Position numbers and translations under genes: made by a program | Notes under the pieces: generated by a model | The model's input: the letters and a program-made list of their open reading frames with translations, nothing else | Databases searched by the model: none | Told to the model about the DNA's origin: nothing | Assembly: GCA_024400995.1 (NCBI GenBank) | Contig: JAKSLU010000001.1 | Coordinates: 1-64,000 of the forward strand | DNA: 64,000 nucleotides | DNA from: Bacteroidaceae bacterium | GTDB lineage: Bacteria > Bacteroidota > Bacteroidia > Bacteroidales > Bacteroidaceae | Direction of reading: 5' to 3' | Part shown: positions 1-8,139 of the stretch, piece by piece | Position numbering within the stretch: the first letter of the stretch is position 1 | Layout: every line of letters begins with the position of its first letter

Positions 1-21
1 TGTTGGAATAACATGAAAGAA

Positions 22-56
22 AAGAGGATGTGCCAGCATTTTGACACACCCTCTTA
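22..56 (+). terminator. Probable terminator of a gene left of the window
   Basis: An imperfect hairpin pairs AAGAGG-a-TGTG with CACA-c-CCTCTT across a loop of about 12 nt. No reading frame in the window lies upstream of it, so it probably ends a gene outside the window. There is no long T tract, so it is a weak call. Confidence 0.4.
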
Positions 57-91
57 ATTGACCAATAAAGCGTCAACGCGGAGACGCTTAC

Positions 92-197
92 GCACTTTTG
101 TGCACAGTTGTGCATAGTTGTGCACAAAAATGTACGGCCGTACACTATCTAAAGCTCTCACCTGCAATGCGTTACACTTTAGTGCACAAAAATCGGG
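92..197 (+). repeat. Composite intergenic element, palindromic block, copy 1 (degenerate left half)
   Basis: This region shares the core GTGCACAAAAATGTACGGCC, then GTACACTA, then CAATGCGTTACA, with the copy at 37188-37348. The left half is degenerate (GTGCACAGTTGTGCATAGTT). It is followed by CGGG, A-rich sequence and ACTATTTTTTG, as in the other copies, and then by a 22-bp array at 259-317. No coding potential was seen. The rest of 1-479 holds this element, the array and the ompA promoter. Confidence 0.75.
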
Positions 198-258
198 ATA
201 AAACTATTTTTTGTGCCACTGCCCACCACTCGCGCACCCCACCGTAGTAAAAACTAAC

Positions 259-317
259 CTATGCACTACGCCGTTGTACTCTATACACTACGCCGTCGTA
301 GTCTATACACTACGTGG
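259..317 (-). repeat. 22-bp repeat array, copy 1 (inverted orientation)
   Basis: Two complete 22-bp units (259-280, 281-302) and a partial third (303-317) share the core CTATACACTACGCCGTCGTA. They are the reverse complement of the unit seen at 24275-24340, 37408-37474 and 60382-60447 (core CCTTAGTGTATAGACTAG). Units are contiguous, with no spacers. Confidence 0.7.
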
Positions 318-407
318 AGAGCAAGCGTAGTGTACGAAAACCTTGTTGATAGAGAGGTTTTTTTGCATTTTTTTGATAATCTTTAGTAGTATGTCAGAAA
401 ACTTGTG

Positions 408-415
408 TATCTTTG
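408..415 (+). promoter_or_regulatory. ompA-like gene promoter, -7 box
   Basis: TATCTTTG matches the Bacteroidetes -7 consensus TAnnTTTG and lies 64 nt before the ATG at 480. Followed by GCAACG, a common context at the start of transcription in this phylum. Confidence 0.65.
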
Positions 416-479
416 CAACGCGAAATAGTGTATCTACCCTTCGCTGCATACGGATCAAAATCAAAATTATCATAACATT

Positions 480-1601
480 ATGGCAAGAATCAAGACTCTT
501 ATGCTGACCCTCGTGCTGGGTCTCATTGCGACCATCAGTGCCAACGCCCAGGGACTCCATCCCCAGGGCTATCAGCCTTATCCCTACGTCTTTGTAGGTG
601 CTCAGGGTGGCGTGCAGACCACTCTCACTGACTACGATCAGACCAAGCTCATTAAGCCCATTGGTGTCTTCAATGTAGGTGCCATGTGGACCCCCGTGGT
701 AGGTACACGTCTGCACGTCAGCGGCATCGACAATCGTGGTGGTGTTCGCGGTGTCGGTGAGTACGACTACAAGTACGTCACCTCCAACCTCGACGTGATG
801 CTCAACCTCGTCAACCTCTTCCGTCCCAGCAAGGCACCCCGCCTCGTTAACCCCTATCTCGTGGGCGGTGTAGGCCTCGGCTATGCCTGGGATAACGACG
901 ACCTGCTCGGCAACCCCGCTCTCGGTCTGGCTGCCCCTCTGGCCTGGACCAAGGAGCGCTACGTGCACAGCTTCCGCGTAGGTGCCATGGTGGAGTTCAA
1001 TGTATGCAAGTGGCTGGGTATCAACCTCGAGGTAGATGCCAACAACTACCACGATCGCTACAACTCCAAGATTACTGGCAACGGCGACTGGCAGCTCACA
1101 GGTATGCTCGGCCTGAACTTTAAGTTCGGCTACCGCAAGGCCAAGTGCGTGGCTCCCGTAGTCATCGAGCCCGCTCCCATAGTTGAGCCTGAGGCCGTAG
1201 TTGAGCCCGAACCCGAACCCGTCGTGGAACCCGAACCCGAGGTAATCCCCGCTTCTGAGGTAGTTCCCGCCCCCGCTCGCACCGAGCTTTCTATCTACTT
1301 CAATATCAACAAGAGCACCGTTCGCGAGGACGAGGCCGGCAAGATCGCCGAGTTCGCTGGCTGGCTCAAGGCTCACCCCGAAGCCAAGGCCCAGCTCGTA
1401 GGTTATGCCGATGCTGGTACGGGCAACGCCAAGATCAATGCTGAGCTTGCAGCCCAGCGTGTGGCTCGCGTCAAGAAGACCCTCGTGGAGAAGTATGGCA
1501 TTGATGCCAGCCGCCTCAAGACTGACAGCAAGGGCGACACCGTTCAGCCCTATCCCAACAACGATGACAACCGCGTTGTGATGGGTGTGGCTGCTGAATA
1601 G
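480..1601 (+). CDS. OmpA family outer membrane protein
   Basis: A 373-residue protein with a signal peptide (about residues 1-24, ending ANAQ). An N-terminal beta-barrel-like region (25-215) is rich in aromatic and glycine residues. A Pro-Glu repeat linker (about 226-264, EPEPEPVVEPEPE) leads to a C-terminal OmpA/MotB peptidoglycan-binding domain (about 268-373) with the usual Y-F-x-I-N-K-S start and a closing NDDNRVV motif. Family knowledge: the barrel sits in the outer membrane and the C-terminal domain holds non-covalently to peptidoglycan, stabilising the envelope. It is monocistronic, with its own promoter (408-415) and a terminator at 1631. The start is the ATG just before a clear signal peptide. 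Which OmpA paralogue it is cannot be told. Confidence 0.9.
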   Translation: MARIKTLMLTLVLGLIATISANAQGLHPQGYQPYPYVFVGAQGGVQTTLTDYDQTKLIKPIGVFNVGAMWTPVVGTRLHVSGIDNRGGVRGVGEYDYKYVTSNLDVMLNLVNLFRPSKAPRLVNPYLVGGVGLGYAWDNDDLLGNPALGLAAPLAWTKERYVHSFRVGAMVEFNVCKWLGINLEVDANNYHDRYNSKITGNGDWQLTGMLGLNFKFGYRKAKCVAPVVIEPAPIVEPEAVVEPEPEPVVEPEPEVIPASEVVPAPARTELSIYFNINKSTVREDEAGKIAEFAGWLKAHPEAKAQLVGYADAGTGNAKINAELAAQRVARVKKTLVEKYGIDASRLKTDSKGDTVQPYPNNDDNRVVMGVAAE

Positions 1602-1630
1602 TCTTTCGTACTGACATATCTCACTGATTT

Positions 1631-1676
1631 TAACCTTGCAGGGCACAATTTGCTGCTCTGCAAGGTTAATATTTTT
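1631..1676 (+). terminator. Rho-independent terminator after ompA-like gene
   Basis: A perfect 12-bp stem (TTAACCTTGCAG with CTGCAAGGTTAA) has a loop of about 15 nt and is followed by TATTTTTT. It lies 30 nt after the stop codon. Confidence 0.85.
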
Positions 1677-1728
1677 TGGTAAGTACAAAAAAACTCGTCC
1701 AAACCTACAAAAAGTCGCGCAAAATCAG

Positions 1729-1736
1729 TAACTTTG
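1729..1736 (+). promoter_or_regulatory. Promoter of the murG-ftsZ cluster, -7 box
   Basis: TAACTTTG matches TAnnTTTG, 27 nt before the murG ATG. It gives the division cluster its own promoter, separate from ompA. Confidence 0.65.
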
Positions 1737-1762
1737 TGCGCAAAACATAGAGTGGAGCTAAA

Positions 1763-2923
1763 ATGAATAAGCAACTCAGAGTGATTATCAGTGGAGGTGG
1801 CACAGGCGGACATATCTTTCCGGCGGTCAGCATTGCCAATGAAATCAAGGCCAAATGCCCTGATGCGCAGATCCTCTTTGTAGGTGCTGAGGGCCGTATG
1901 GAGATGCAGCGCGTGCCCCAGGCTGGCTATGAGATTGAGGGCCTGCCCGTGCGTGGTCTGCTGCGCCCCTTGTGGCGTCTGGGTAACATAGGTGTGATGC
2001 TCGACTTTCTCAAGAGTCGCCGCCGCGCCAAGGAGATTATCCGCCAGTTCCAGCCCCATGTGGCCGTAGGTGTGGGTGGCTATGCCTCCAGCCCTACTCT
2101 CAACGCTGCTCATGCTCTCGGAGTGCCCTGCCTCGTGCAGGAGCAGAACTCCTATGCTGGCGTTACCAACAAGAGCCTGGCCAAGAAGGCTGAACGCATC
2201 TGCGTGGCCTATGAGGGTATGGAGCGCTTTTTTCCAAAGGAACGCCTTGTGCTGACAGGCAATCCCGTGCGTCAGAACCTCATTCAGCCAGAACTCTCTC
2301 CCGCAGAGCAGGCAGAACGCAAGGCTGAGGCCGTGCGTAGCTTTGGACTTGATCCCGCCAAGAAGACTGTGCTCGTCATCGGCGGCAGCCTCGGTGCCCG
2401 TACCATGAACCAGAGCATTCTGCGCCATCTCGACATGATACGCCAGCACCCAGAAGTACAGTTTATCTGGCAGACAGGCAAGGTGTATAGTGCAGGCATA
2501 GCCGAGGCACTCAATGCCGTGCCCGGTCGCTGTCCGGAGAATATGCACGTCACTGAGTTCGTCAGCGATATGGCAGCCGCCTATGCCGCCGCTGATCTCG
2601 TGGTGAGTCGCGCAGGTGCCAGCAGTATCAGCGAGCTCTGTCTGCTGGGCAAACCCTCCATCCTCGTACCCTCTCCCAATGTGGCAGAGGACCATCAGAC
2701 CAAGAACGCCCGCGCCCTGAGCAACCGCGGTGCAGCCCTCTTCATGAGCGATGCCGAGGCCCCCGACCAGCTCCTCGCTCTGGCTCTCAAGACCGTGGCC
2801 GACGAGGCCCAGCTCCAGAGTATAGGTCAGGAAGCTCGCAAGCTGGCCAAACCCAATGCCGCCAGCGATATTGCCGACGAGGTACTACGCCTGGCTCAAC
2901 TCTCAACAGAACACAGAAGATAG
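1763..2923 (+). CDS. murG: UDP-N-acetylglucosamine-N-acetylmuramyl-(pentapeptide) pyrophosphoryl-undecaprenol GlcNAc transferase
   Basis: 386 residues. MurG adds GlcNAc to lipid I to make lipid II on the inner face of the cytoplasmic membrane. The glycine-rich N-terminal loop GGGTGGHIFPA (about residues 10-20) is the diagnostic G-loop of MurG. A second glycosyltransferase half follows, with GGSLGARTMN (about 206-215) and SRAGASSISEL near 280-290, which forms the UDP-GlcNAc site. The length is about 20 residues more than the E. coli enzyme. It is the first gene of the cluster: murC starts 2 nt after its stop. In many Bacteroidetes ftsW sits immediately upstream; here an ompA-like gene with a terminator is found instead, so ftsW must be elsewhere if present. 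Confidence 0.97.
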   Translation: MNKQLRVIISGGGTGGHIFPAVSIANEIKAKCPDAQILFVGAEGRMEMQRVPQAGYEIEGLPVRGLLRPLWRLGNIGVMLDFLKSRRRAKEIIRQFQPHVAVGVGGYASSPTLNAAHALGVPCLVQEQNSYAGVTNKSLAKKAERICVAYEGMERFFPKERLVLTGNPVRQNLIQPELSPAEQAERKAEAVRSFGLDPAKKTVLVIGGSLGARTMNQSILRHLDMIRQHPEVQFIWQTGKVYSAGIAEALNAVPGRCPENMHVTEFVSDMAAAYAAADLVVSRAGASSISELCLLGKPSILVPSPNVAEDHQTKNARALSNRGAALFMSDAEAPDQLLALALKTVADEAQLQSIGQEARKLAKPNAASDIADEVLRLAQLSTEHRR

Positions 2924-2925
2924 AT

Positions 2926-4311
2926 ATGAACGCAGTATATTTCGTAGGTGCCGGCGGTATCGGCATGAGCGCCTTGGTGCGCTATTTTCTCCACGCAGGT
3001 TACACCGTCGGCGGCTATGACCGTACGGAGACCCCTCTCACCCGCGCCCTCTGCGAGGAGGGTGCCCAGATTCACTATACCGACGACGTGACTCTCATTC
3101 CCGAGGCATGTCTCGACCGCGAGCAGACCCTCGTGGTCTATACGCCCGCTATCCCTGCTGACCATACGGAACTCTGCTATTTTCAGCAACAGGGATTTGA
3201 CATCCAGAAGCGCGCCCAGGTGCTCGGCACCCTGACTCGCCAGATGCGTGGCCTCTGCGTAGCTGGTACCCACGGCAAGACCACCACTACCTCCATGACG
3301 GCCCATCTGCTCCATCAGAGTCATGTGGGTTGCAACGCCTTTCTGGGTGGTATCACCAAGAACTACGGCACCAACTATCTGCTCCGAGAACAGCGTGCAG
3401 ACGAGGCAGAGCAGCCCTTTGTGGTGATTGAGGCCGATGAGTTCGACCGCTCCTTCCACCATCTGCGTCCCTATGCCACAGTGATCACCGCCACCGATGC
3501 CGACCATCTCGACATCTATGGCACGGAGGAGGCCTACCTCGAGTCCTTTGCCCACTACACGGAACTTGTGCAGAAGGGTGGATACATCATCCAGCACACG
3601 GGCCTCAAGATGCAGGCCCGTCCGCAGGAAGGCGTGACAACCTATACCTACAGCCGCGAGGAGGGCGACTTCCATGCAGAGCGCATCCGCATTGGCGGTG
3701 GCCGCATAGTGTTCGACCTTGTGAGTCCCATAGAGAACATAGCTGATGTGGAACTCGGTGTGCCCGTCAGCATCAACATAGAGAATGGTATTGCTGCCAT
3801 AGCCCTGGCCCAGATGGCCGGTGCCACAGCCGAGGAGATACGTGAGGCCATGCTCAGCTTTGCCGGTGTGGACCGTCGATTTGACTTCAAAATCAAGACC
3901 GACCGCTGCGTCTTTCTCTCCGACTATGCCCACCATCCCGAGGAGATACGCCAGAGCATCCTCTCCATCCGCGAGGTGTTCGATGGCCGCAGACTCACGG
4001 GCATCTTCCAGCCTCACCTGTACACCCGCACACGCGACTTCTATAAGGAGTTCGCTGCAGCTCTGTCCCTGCTCGATGAGGTCATTCTACTCGACATCTA
4101 TCCAGCCCGCGAACTACCCATAGAGGGTGTGACCTCCGATATCATCTATCGTGAACTGGAGCCCAGCGTAAACAAGCGTATGGCTCACAAGGAGCAGCTT
4201 CCCGCCATCGTTCGTGAGGAGGACTTCGATGTGCTCATCGTCCTTGGTGCTGGCGATGCCGACGACTACTGTCCCCAGCTCACGGAGATACTACAGGCCA
4301 AACTATCCTGA
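2926..4311 (+). CDS. murC: UDP-N-acetylmuramate--L-alanine ligase
   Basis: 461 residues. MurC joins L-alanine to UDP-MurNAc with ATP, the first amino acid step of peptidoglycan precursor synthesis in the cytoplasm. The N-terminal Rossmann motif GAGGIGMSAL (about 8-17) binds UDP-MurNAc. The ATP P-loop GTHGKTTTTS lies near residue 114. EADEFDRS (about 174-181) and DYAHHPEEI (about 333) are typical Mur-ligase central and C-terminal motifs. The start codon follows murG by 2 nt, so the genes are probably translationally coupled. ftsQ begins 31 nt after its stop. No ddl or murB gene lies between. Confidence 0.97.
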   Translation: MNAVYFVGAGGIGMSALVRYFLHAGYTVGGYDRTETPLTRALCEEGAQIHYTDDVTLIPEACLDREQTLVVYTPAIPADHTELCYFQQQGFDIQKRAQVLGTLTRQMRGLCVAGTHGKTTTTSMTAHLLHQSHVGCNAFLGGITKNYGTNYLLREQRADEAEQPFVVIEADEFDRSFHHLRPYATVITATDADHLDIYGTEEAYLESFAHYTELVQKGGYIIQHTGLKMQARPQEGVTTYTYSREEGDFHAERIRIGGGRIVFDLVSPIENIADVELGVPVSINIENGIAAIALAQMAGATAEEIREAMLSFAGVDRRFDFKIKTDRCVFLSDYAHHPEEIRQSILSIREVFDGRRLTGIFQPHLYTRTRDFYKEFAAALSLLDEVILLDIYPARELPIEGVTSDIIYRELEPSVNKRMAHKEQLPAIVREEDFDVLIVLGAGDADDYCPQLTEILQAKLS

Positions 4312-4342
4312 AGAACCCTGATTCCCACATTTTCTTTCCCCT

Positions 4343-5077
4343 ATGAAATTCCTCCAGAATATACTCAAACTCTTGCTGATGTTGCTCCTTGTGGGTTACC
4401 TCGGCTATGCCTTTGTGAGTGTAGGTCAGCAGGGAGGGGGAGAGGTCTGCACGGGAGTGCGAGTGGCCATAGCAGATAGTCTGCATGCGGGTTTTATTAC
4501 AGCAGCCAATGTGGAGGACAAACTCCTTCGCTCGGGACTACACCCCAAAGGACAGCTGATGGACTCCATCAATAGTATGACCATAGAGGAGAAACTCTTG
4601 AAGGATGCTTTTATCCGTGAGGTGGAGTGCTACAAGACCCCTGGAGGTCTTGTGCACATCATTGTTACGCAGCGCATACCCGTGCTCCGCGTGATGGCAG
4701 ACAATGGCCAGAACTACTATCTCGATGAGAAAGGCTACAAGATGCTCACCCAGGGCTACGAGGCCGATCTCGTTGTGGTGACAGGTGCAGTCGATGACAA
4801 GTATGCACAGAAGTATCTCGTGCCTTTGGGTTTGCTCATTCGGCATGACGATTTCTGGGACGACCAGATAGAGCAGATCAACGTGCTACCCAACAAGAAA
4901 ATCCAGATATTTACGCGTGTGGGAGATCACATTATAGACGCAGGTGCGCCCGTCAATATGGAGCGCAAGCTCCGCAATCTGCACACCTTCTACAGCAAAG
5001 TGCTCTCAGAGGTGGGATGGAACCGCTACAAGGAAATCAGTATTGCGTACGACAACCAGGTGGTGTGCAAGAAGTAG
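4343..5077 (+). CDS. ftsQ: Cell division protein FtsQ/DivIB
   Basis: 244 residues. A short cytoplasmic start and one membrane segment (about residues 8-27, LLLMLLLVGYLGYAF) precede a periplasmic POTRA-like region (about 40-130) and a beta domain. In the family, FtsQ links FtsL/FtsB and recruits late septal proteins. Identity rests on topology, on the motif IVTQRIPVLRVM followed by YYLDEKGYKM, which is typical of Bacteroidetes FtsQ, and on its place between murC and ftsA. Sequence conservation in FtsQ is always low, so context carries weight here. Confidence 0.88.
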   Translation: MKFLQNILKLLLMLLLVGYLGYAFVSVGQQGGGEVCTGVRVAIADSLHAGFITAANVEDKLLRSGLHPKGQLMDSINSMTIEEKLLKDAFIREVECYKTPGGLVHIIVTQRIPVLRVMADNGQNYYLDEKGYKMLTQGYEADLVVVTGAVDDKYAQKYLVPLGLLIRHDDFWDDQIEQINVLPNKKIQIFTRVGDHIIDAGAPVNMERKLRNLHTFYSKVLSEVGWNRYKEISIAYDNQVVCKK

Positions 5078-5136
5078 ACACGCGCCCTCAATAACTCAAA
5101 AACTAAAAACCTCACGAACTAAAGAACTAAAACATA

Positions 5137-6567
5137 ATGAGTCAAAACCTAATCGCAGCCATAGAGATAGGCTCGCAGCAAGTCAGCGCCATCATCGGAC
5201 GCAAGGAACCCGATGGCGTCATTAAGATTGAGGCAGCAGAACAGGAGTCCTCCTCCAAGTTTATTCAGAGAGGACGTGTGTTCAATCCCGACCTTATGTC
5301 CCAGTGCCTGCGTGGCATGATAGATCGTCTTGAAACGCGTTCGCGCAAGGCTATCAACCAGATATATGTAGGTGTAGGTGGCATAGGCCTCCGTTCCGTG
5401 CTCAACCAGGTGACGCGCAACTATGGTGATGCTACCAAGATTACGCAGGAGATAGTAGATAGCATTCTCGATGAGAACCTGTCTCTCTCTATTCCAGGCT
5501 ACAGCATTCTTGATGTTCTGCCTCTGGAGTACAAGCTCGGCGTGCAGAGCCACACAGACCCCGTGGGTGTGGTGAGCAATAAGGTGGTAGGCAACTTTCT
5601 GGATATTATTATACCCACAGCCTCTCAGGAGCAGATGGAGAGCAGTTTCCGTGCAGTCGATATGCCCATAGTGGAGACCGCTGTGTCGCCCTTGCGTCTG
5701 GCCAACACTCTGCTGACCGATGCCGAGAAGTTGAGCGGTTGCGCCTTTGTCGATATGGGTGCTGAGACCACGACGGTTGGCATCTTTGAGAGCAAGCTGC
5801 TGCGCTTCCTCGCTGTGTTGCCCCTGGGTGGTGCCAACGTGACCCGTGACCTCATGACTGTGCTGGCCATTGGCGAGCAGGAGGCAGAGGACATCAAGCG
5901 TCGCCACGGCAAGGCCTTTGTAGAGGCCGTTGATACCAATACTCCTGTGGCTCACGACAACATCCGTTTGCAGGATGGCCGCAGCGTGCCCTACGACCAG
6001 GTGATCGGTATCATTGAGGCTCGCATGAGTGAGAATATACAGAACGTGGCTCATCTCATTAAGGAGGTGGGAGGATACACCGCCGACCGACTTATTGGTG
6101 GTCTGATTGTGACGGGTGGTGCTGCCAATATGAGTGCAGTGGATAAGGCTCTCATGGAGTACACACATATCCGCAAGCTACGTTTTGTCAAGAACTCTCC
6201 TCTCGCAGTGCGTCCTAATCCCAAGCTTCAGAACTTCAATATCGATGGCACCTACAACACCGTGCTCGCTATTATAGATTCCGCCACTGAGGAGTGCTGC
6301 AGCGACGAGCGTAAGCAGCCTGGCATCTTTGACGCTCAGCCCACTCTCGAGCAGATAGCCGAGGAGGAACGCAAGCGTAAGGAAGCCGAGGAGGCCGCTG
6401 CGGAGAAAGAGCGCCGAGCCGAAGAGGAACGTAAGGTCGAGGAAGAGCGCAAGCGAAAGAAGAGCTTCTCGGGCTTCAAGACGGCTTCTAGCAAGTTTAG
6501 ATCCTTCCTTGATCATCTCTTCGTTGAGGAGTCTGACGAGGACGAAGATGAGACCAACAAAAAGTAA
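5137..6567 (+). CDS. ftsA: Cell division protein FtsA
   Basis: 476 residues. FtsA is the actin-like ATPase that ties FtsZ filaments to the membrane. The N-terminus IAAIEIGSQQVSAIIG is the phosphate-1 loop of the actin/Hsp70 fold. FVDMGAETTTVGIF (about 201-214) is phosphate 2, and LIVTGGAANM (about 326-335) is the adenosine motif. Beyond the ATPase core there is a highly charged Glu/Arg/Lys coiled-coil stretch (about 405-448). A basic amphipathic segment (KSFSGFKTASSKFRSFLDHL, about 450-469) follows and is the probable membrane-targeting helix, ending in an acidic tail. The upstream 60 nt hold several copies of AACTAAA. ftsZ starts 23 nt downstream. Confidence 0.96.
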   Translation: MSQNLIAAIEIGSQQVSAIIGRKEPDGVIKIEAAEQESSSKFIQRGRVFNPDLMSQCLRGMIDRLETRSRKAINQIYVGVGGIGLRSVLNQVTRNYGDATKITQEIVDSILDENLSLSIPGYSILDVLPLEYKLGVQSHTDPVGVVSNKVVGNFLDIIIPTASQEQMESSFRAVDMPIVETAVSPLRLANTLLTDAEKLSGCAFVDMGAETTTVGIFESKLLRFLAVLPLGGANVTRDLMTVLAIGEQEAEDIKRRHGKAFVEAVDTNTPVAHDNIRLQDGRSVPYDQVIGIIEARMSENIQNVAHLIKEVGGYTADRLIGGLIVTGGAANMSAVDKALMEYTHIRKLRFVKNSPLAVRPNPKLQNFNIDGTYNTVLAIIDSATEECCSDERKQPGIFDAQPTLEQIAEEERKRKEAEEAAAEKERRAEEERKVEEERKRKKSFSGFKTASSKFRSFLDHLFVEESDEDEDETNKK

Positions 6568-6590
6568 GACAACTCAATACCGAAAATACT

Positions 6591-7895
6591 ATGAGTGACA
6601 ATATTAATATTTTTGATGACGATATGATCGATATGGGTGGTGCCAGTATGGATGCTACTCTTGCGACTAATCCAGCCAAAAAGGAAGATGGCCTTATCGT
6701 AGATATGGGCGGCGCGATGGATGCAAGTTCCCCCTCCATTATCAAGGTGATTGGCGTAGGTGGCGGCGGTGGCAACGCTGTCAACCATATGTACCGCGAG
6801 GGTATCAGTGGTGTGAACTTTGTGCTCTGCAATACCGACTCCAAGGCCCTGAGCGACTCTCCCGTGCCTCATCGTCTGCGTCTCGGTAAGGATGGTCTGG
6901 GTGCCGGCAATGACCCCCAGCGCGCCAAGCTGGCCGCCGAGGAGAGTATAGAGCAGATACACAAACTCTTGAACGATGGCACCAAGATGGTGTTCATCAC
7001 CGCAGGTATGGGTGGCGGTACCGGCACTGGTGCTGCGCCTATCATTGCTCACGAAGCCAAGGAAATGGGCATACTCACCGTGGGTATCGTTACGATTCCC
7101 TTCCGCTTTGAGGGCATCCGCAAGATTGACAAGGCCCTTGACGGCGTGGAGGCCATGCACAACGAAGTGGATGCCCTCCTCGTGGTGAACAACGAACGTC
7201 TGCGCACGGTATATCCCGAGCTCAGCGTACTCAACGCCCTCGAGAAGGCTGATAATACCCTCACCGTGGCAGCTCGTTCTATAGCTGACATTATCACCAT
7301 GCGTGGTGTGATGAACCTCGACTTCCAGGATGTCTGCACCATGATGCGTGACAGCGGTGTGGCTATCATCTCTACGGGCTATGCCGAGGGTGAGGGGCGT
7401 GTGAGCCGCGCCATCGATGAGGCACTGCACTCCCCTCTGCTCAACAACAACGACATCTATAGCTCCAAGCGCGTGCTCCTCTGCATCTCCTTCAGCAAGG
7501 ATGAGGAAGGCAACAACCTCATGATGGACGAGATGAACGAGGTGGATGAGTTCATGATGAAGTTCCCCGCTGATGTGGACACCAAGTGGGGTATGAGTGT
7601 GGACTCTGCCCTCGGTGCCAAGGTCAAGGTGACCATACTCGCTACGGGCTTCGGTCTCTCCTCTGTGCCTGGAATGGAGGACAAGGTGCTCGAAGATAGT
7701 GAGGAAAAGGCTGAACGTCGCGAAAAGTTCTATCCTCTCAACAACATGGGAGGCACGCACTCCCGTCGTCACAAGATCTACCTCTTCGATGCCATCGATC
7801 TCGACAACGAGGAGGTTATCTCCAGCCTCGATGTCAGTGCTACCGTCAACCGAACCAAGGAGGAACTCAAGGCTATCCGCGAGAAGAACAGATAG
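6591..7895 (+). CDS. ftsZ: Cell division protein FtsZ
   Basis: 434 residues. FtsZ is the tubulin-like GTPase of the division ring. The tubulin signature GMGGGTGTGAAP lies near residues 140-151, and the N-terminal nucleotide loop GVGGGGGNAVNHM lies near 54-66. A roughly 45-residue N-terminal extension with a repeated acidic motif (IDMGG ... VDMGG) precedes the GTPase domain. The C-terminus ends LDNEEVISSLDVSATVNRT..., which differs from the IPAFLR-type peptide of Proteobacteria and resembles other Bacteroidales. It is the last gene of the cluster, followed by a strong terminator. Confidence 0.98.
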   Translation: MSDNINIFDDDMIDMGGASMDATLATNPAKKEDGLIVDMGGAMDASSPSIIKVIGVGGGGGNAVNHMYREGISGVNFVLCNTDSKALSDSPVPHRLRLGKDGLGAGNDPQRAKLAAEESIEQIHKLLNDGTKMVFITAGMGGGTGTGAAPIIAHEAKEMGILTVGIVTIPFRFEGIRKIDKALDGVEAMHNEVDALLVVNNERLRTVYPELSVLNALEKADNTLTVAARSIADIITMRGVMNLDFQDVCTMMRDSGVAIISTGYAEGEGRVSRAIDEALHSPLLNNNDIYSSKRVLLCISFSKDEEGNNLMMDEMNEVDEFMMKFPADVDTKWGMSVDSALGAKVKVTILATGFGLSSVPGMEDKVLEDSEEKAERREKFYPLNNMGGTHSRRHKIYLFDAIDLDNEEVISSLDVSATVNRTKEELKAIREKNR

Positions 7896-7941
7896 GCATC
7901 TGTTCCTCCCCTAACAGAGAATTTACTCCTTCCGAAATATC

Positions 7942-7981
7942 CACCCCCGCTCCTCCTTGTATGGGAAGAGCGGGGGTGTTC
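7942..7981 (+). terminator. Terminator after ftsZ
   Basis: A perfect 11-bp GC-rich stem (CACCCCCGCTC with GAGCGGGGGTG) and a loop of about 15 nt are followed by TTCTTC. It ends the division cluster 46 nt after ftsZ. Confidence 0.8.
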
Positions 7982-8081
7982 TTCGCGTGCGCGAGCACGC
8001 ATGTAATATATATTGTATGTGAAATCAGGGAGTAGGAAGAAAAAAAGCGCGCAAAAGTTTTGTCAAGTCATAAACTTGCAG

Positions 8082-8089
8082 TAATTTTG
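8082..8089 (+). promoter_or_regulatory. kbl-tdh promoter, -7 box
   Basis: TAATTTTG matches TAnnTTTG, 50 nt before the kbl ATG. A TTTTG upstream at about 8058 could serve as the -33 element. Confidence 0.6.
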
Positions 8090-8139
8090 CACTCGAATTG
8101 TGTGCATACACTACTCGCTTAACCTAAATCTCCAATATA

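Noticed and set aside
303..1688. Long open frame on the minus strand opposite the ompA-like gene
   Set aside because: It runs over ompA and its terminator, has no recognisable domain, and is explained by the GC-rich codon bias of the + strand gene. Similar long antisense frames opposite ftsZ, the SusC gene, the nuclease-helicase and the carboxyltransferase were dropped for the same reason.
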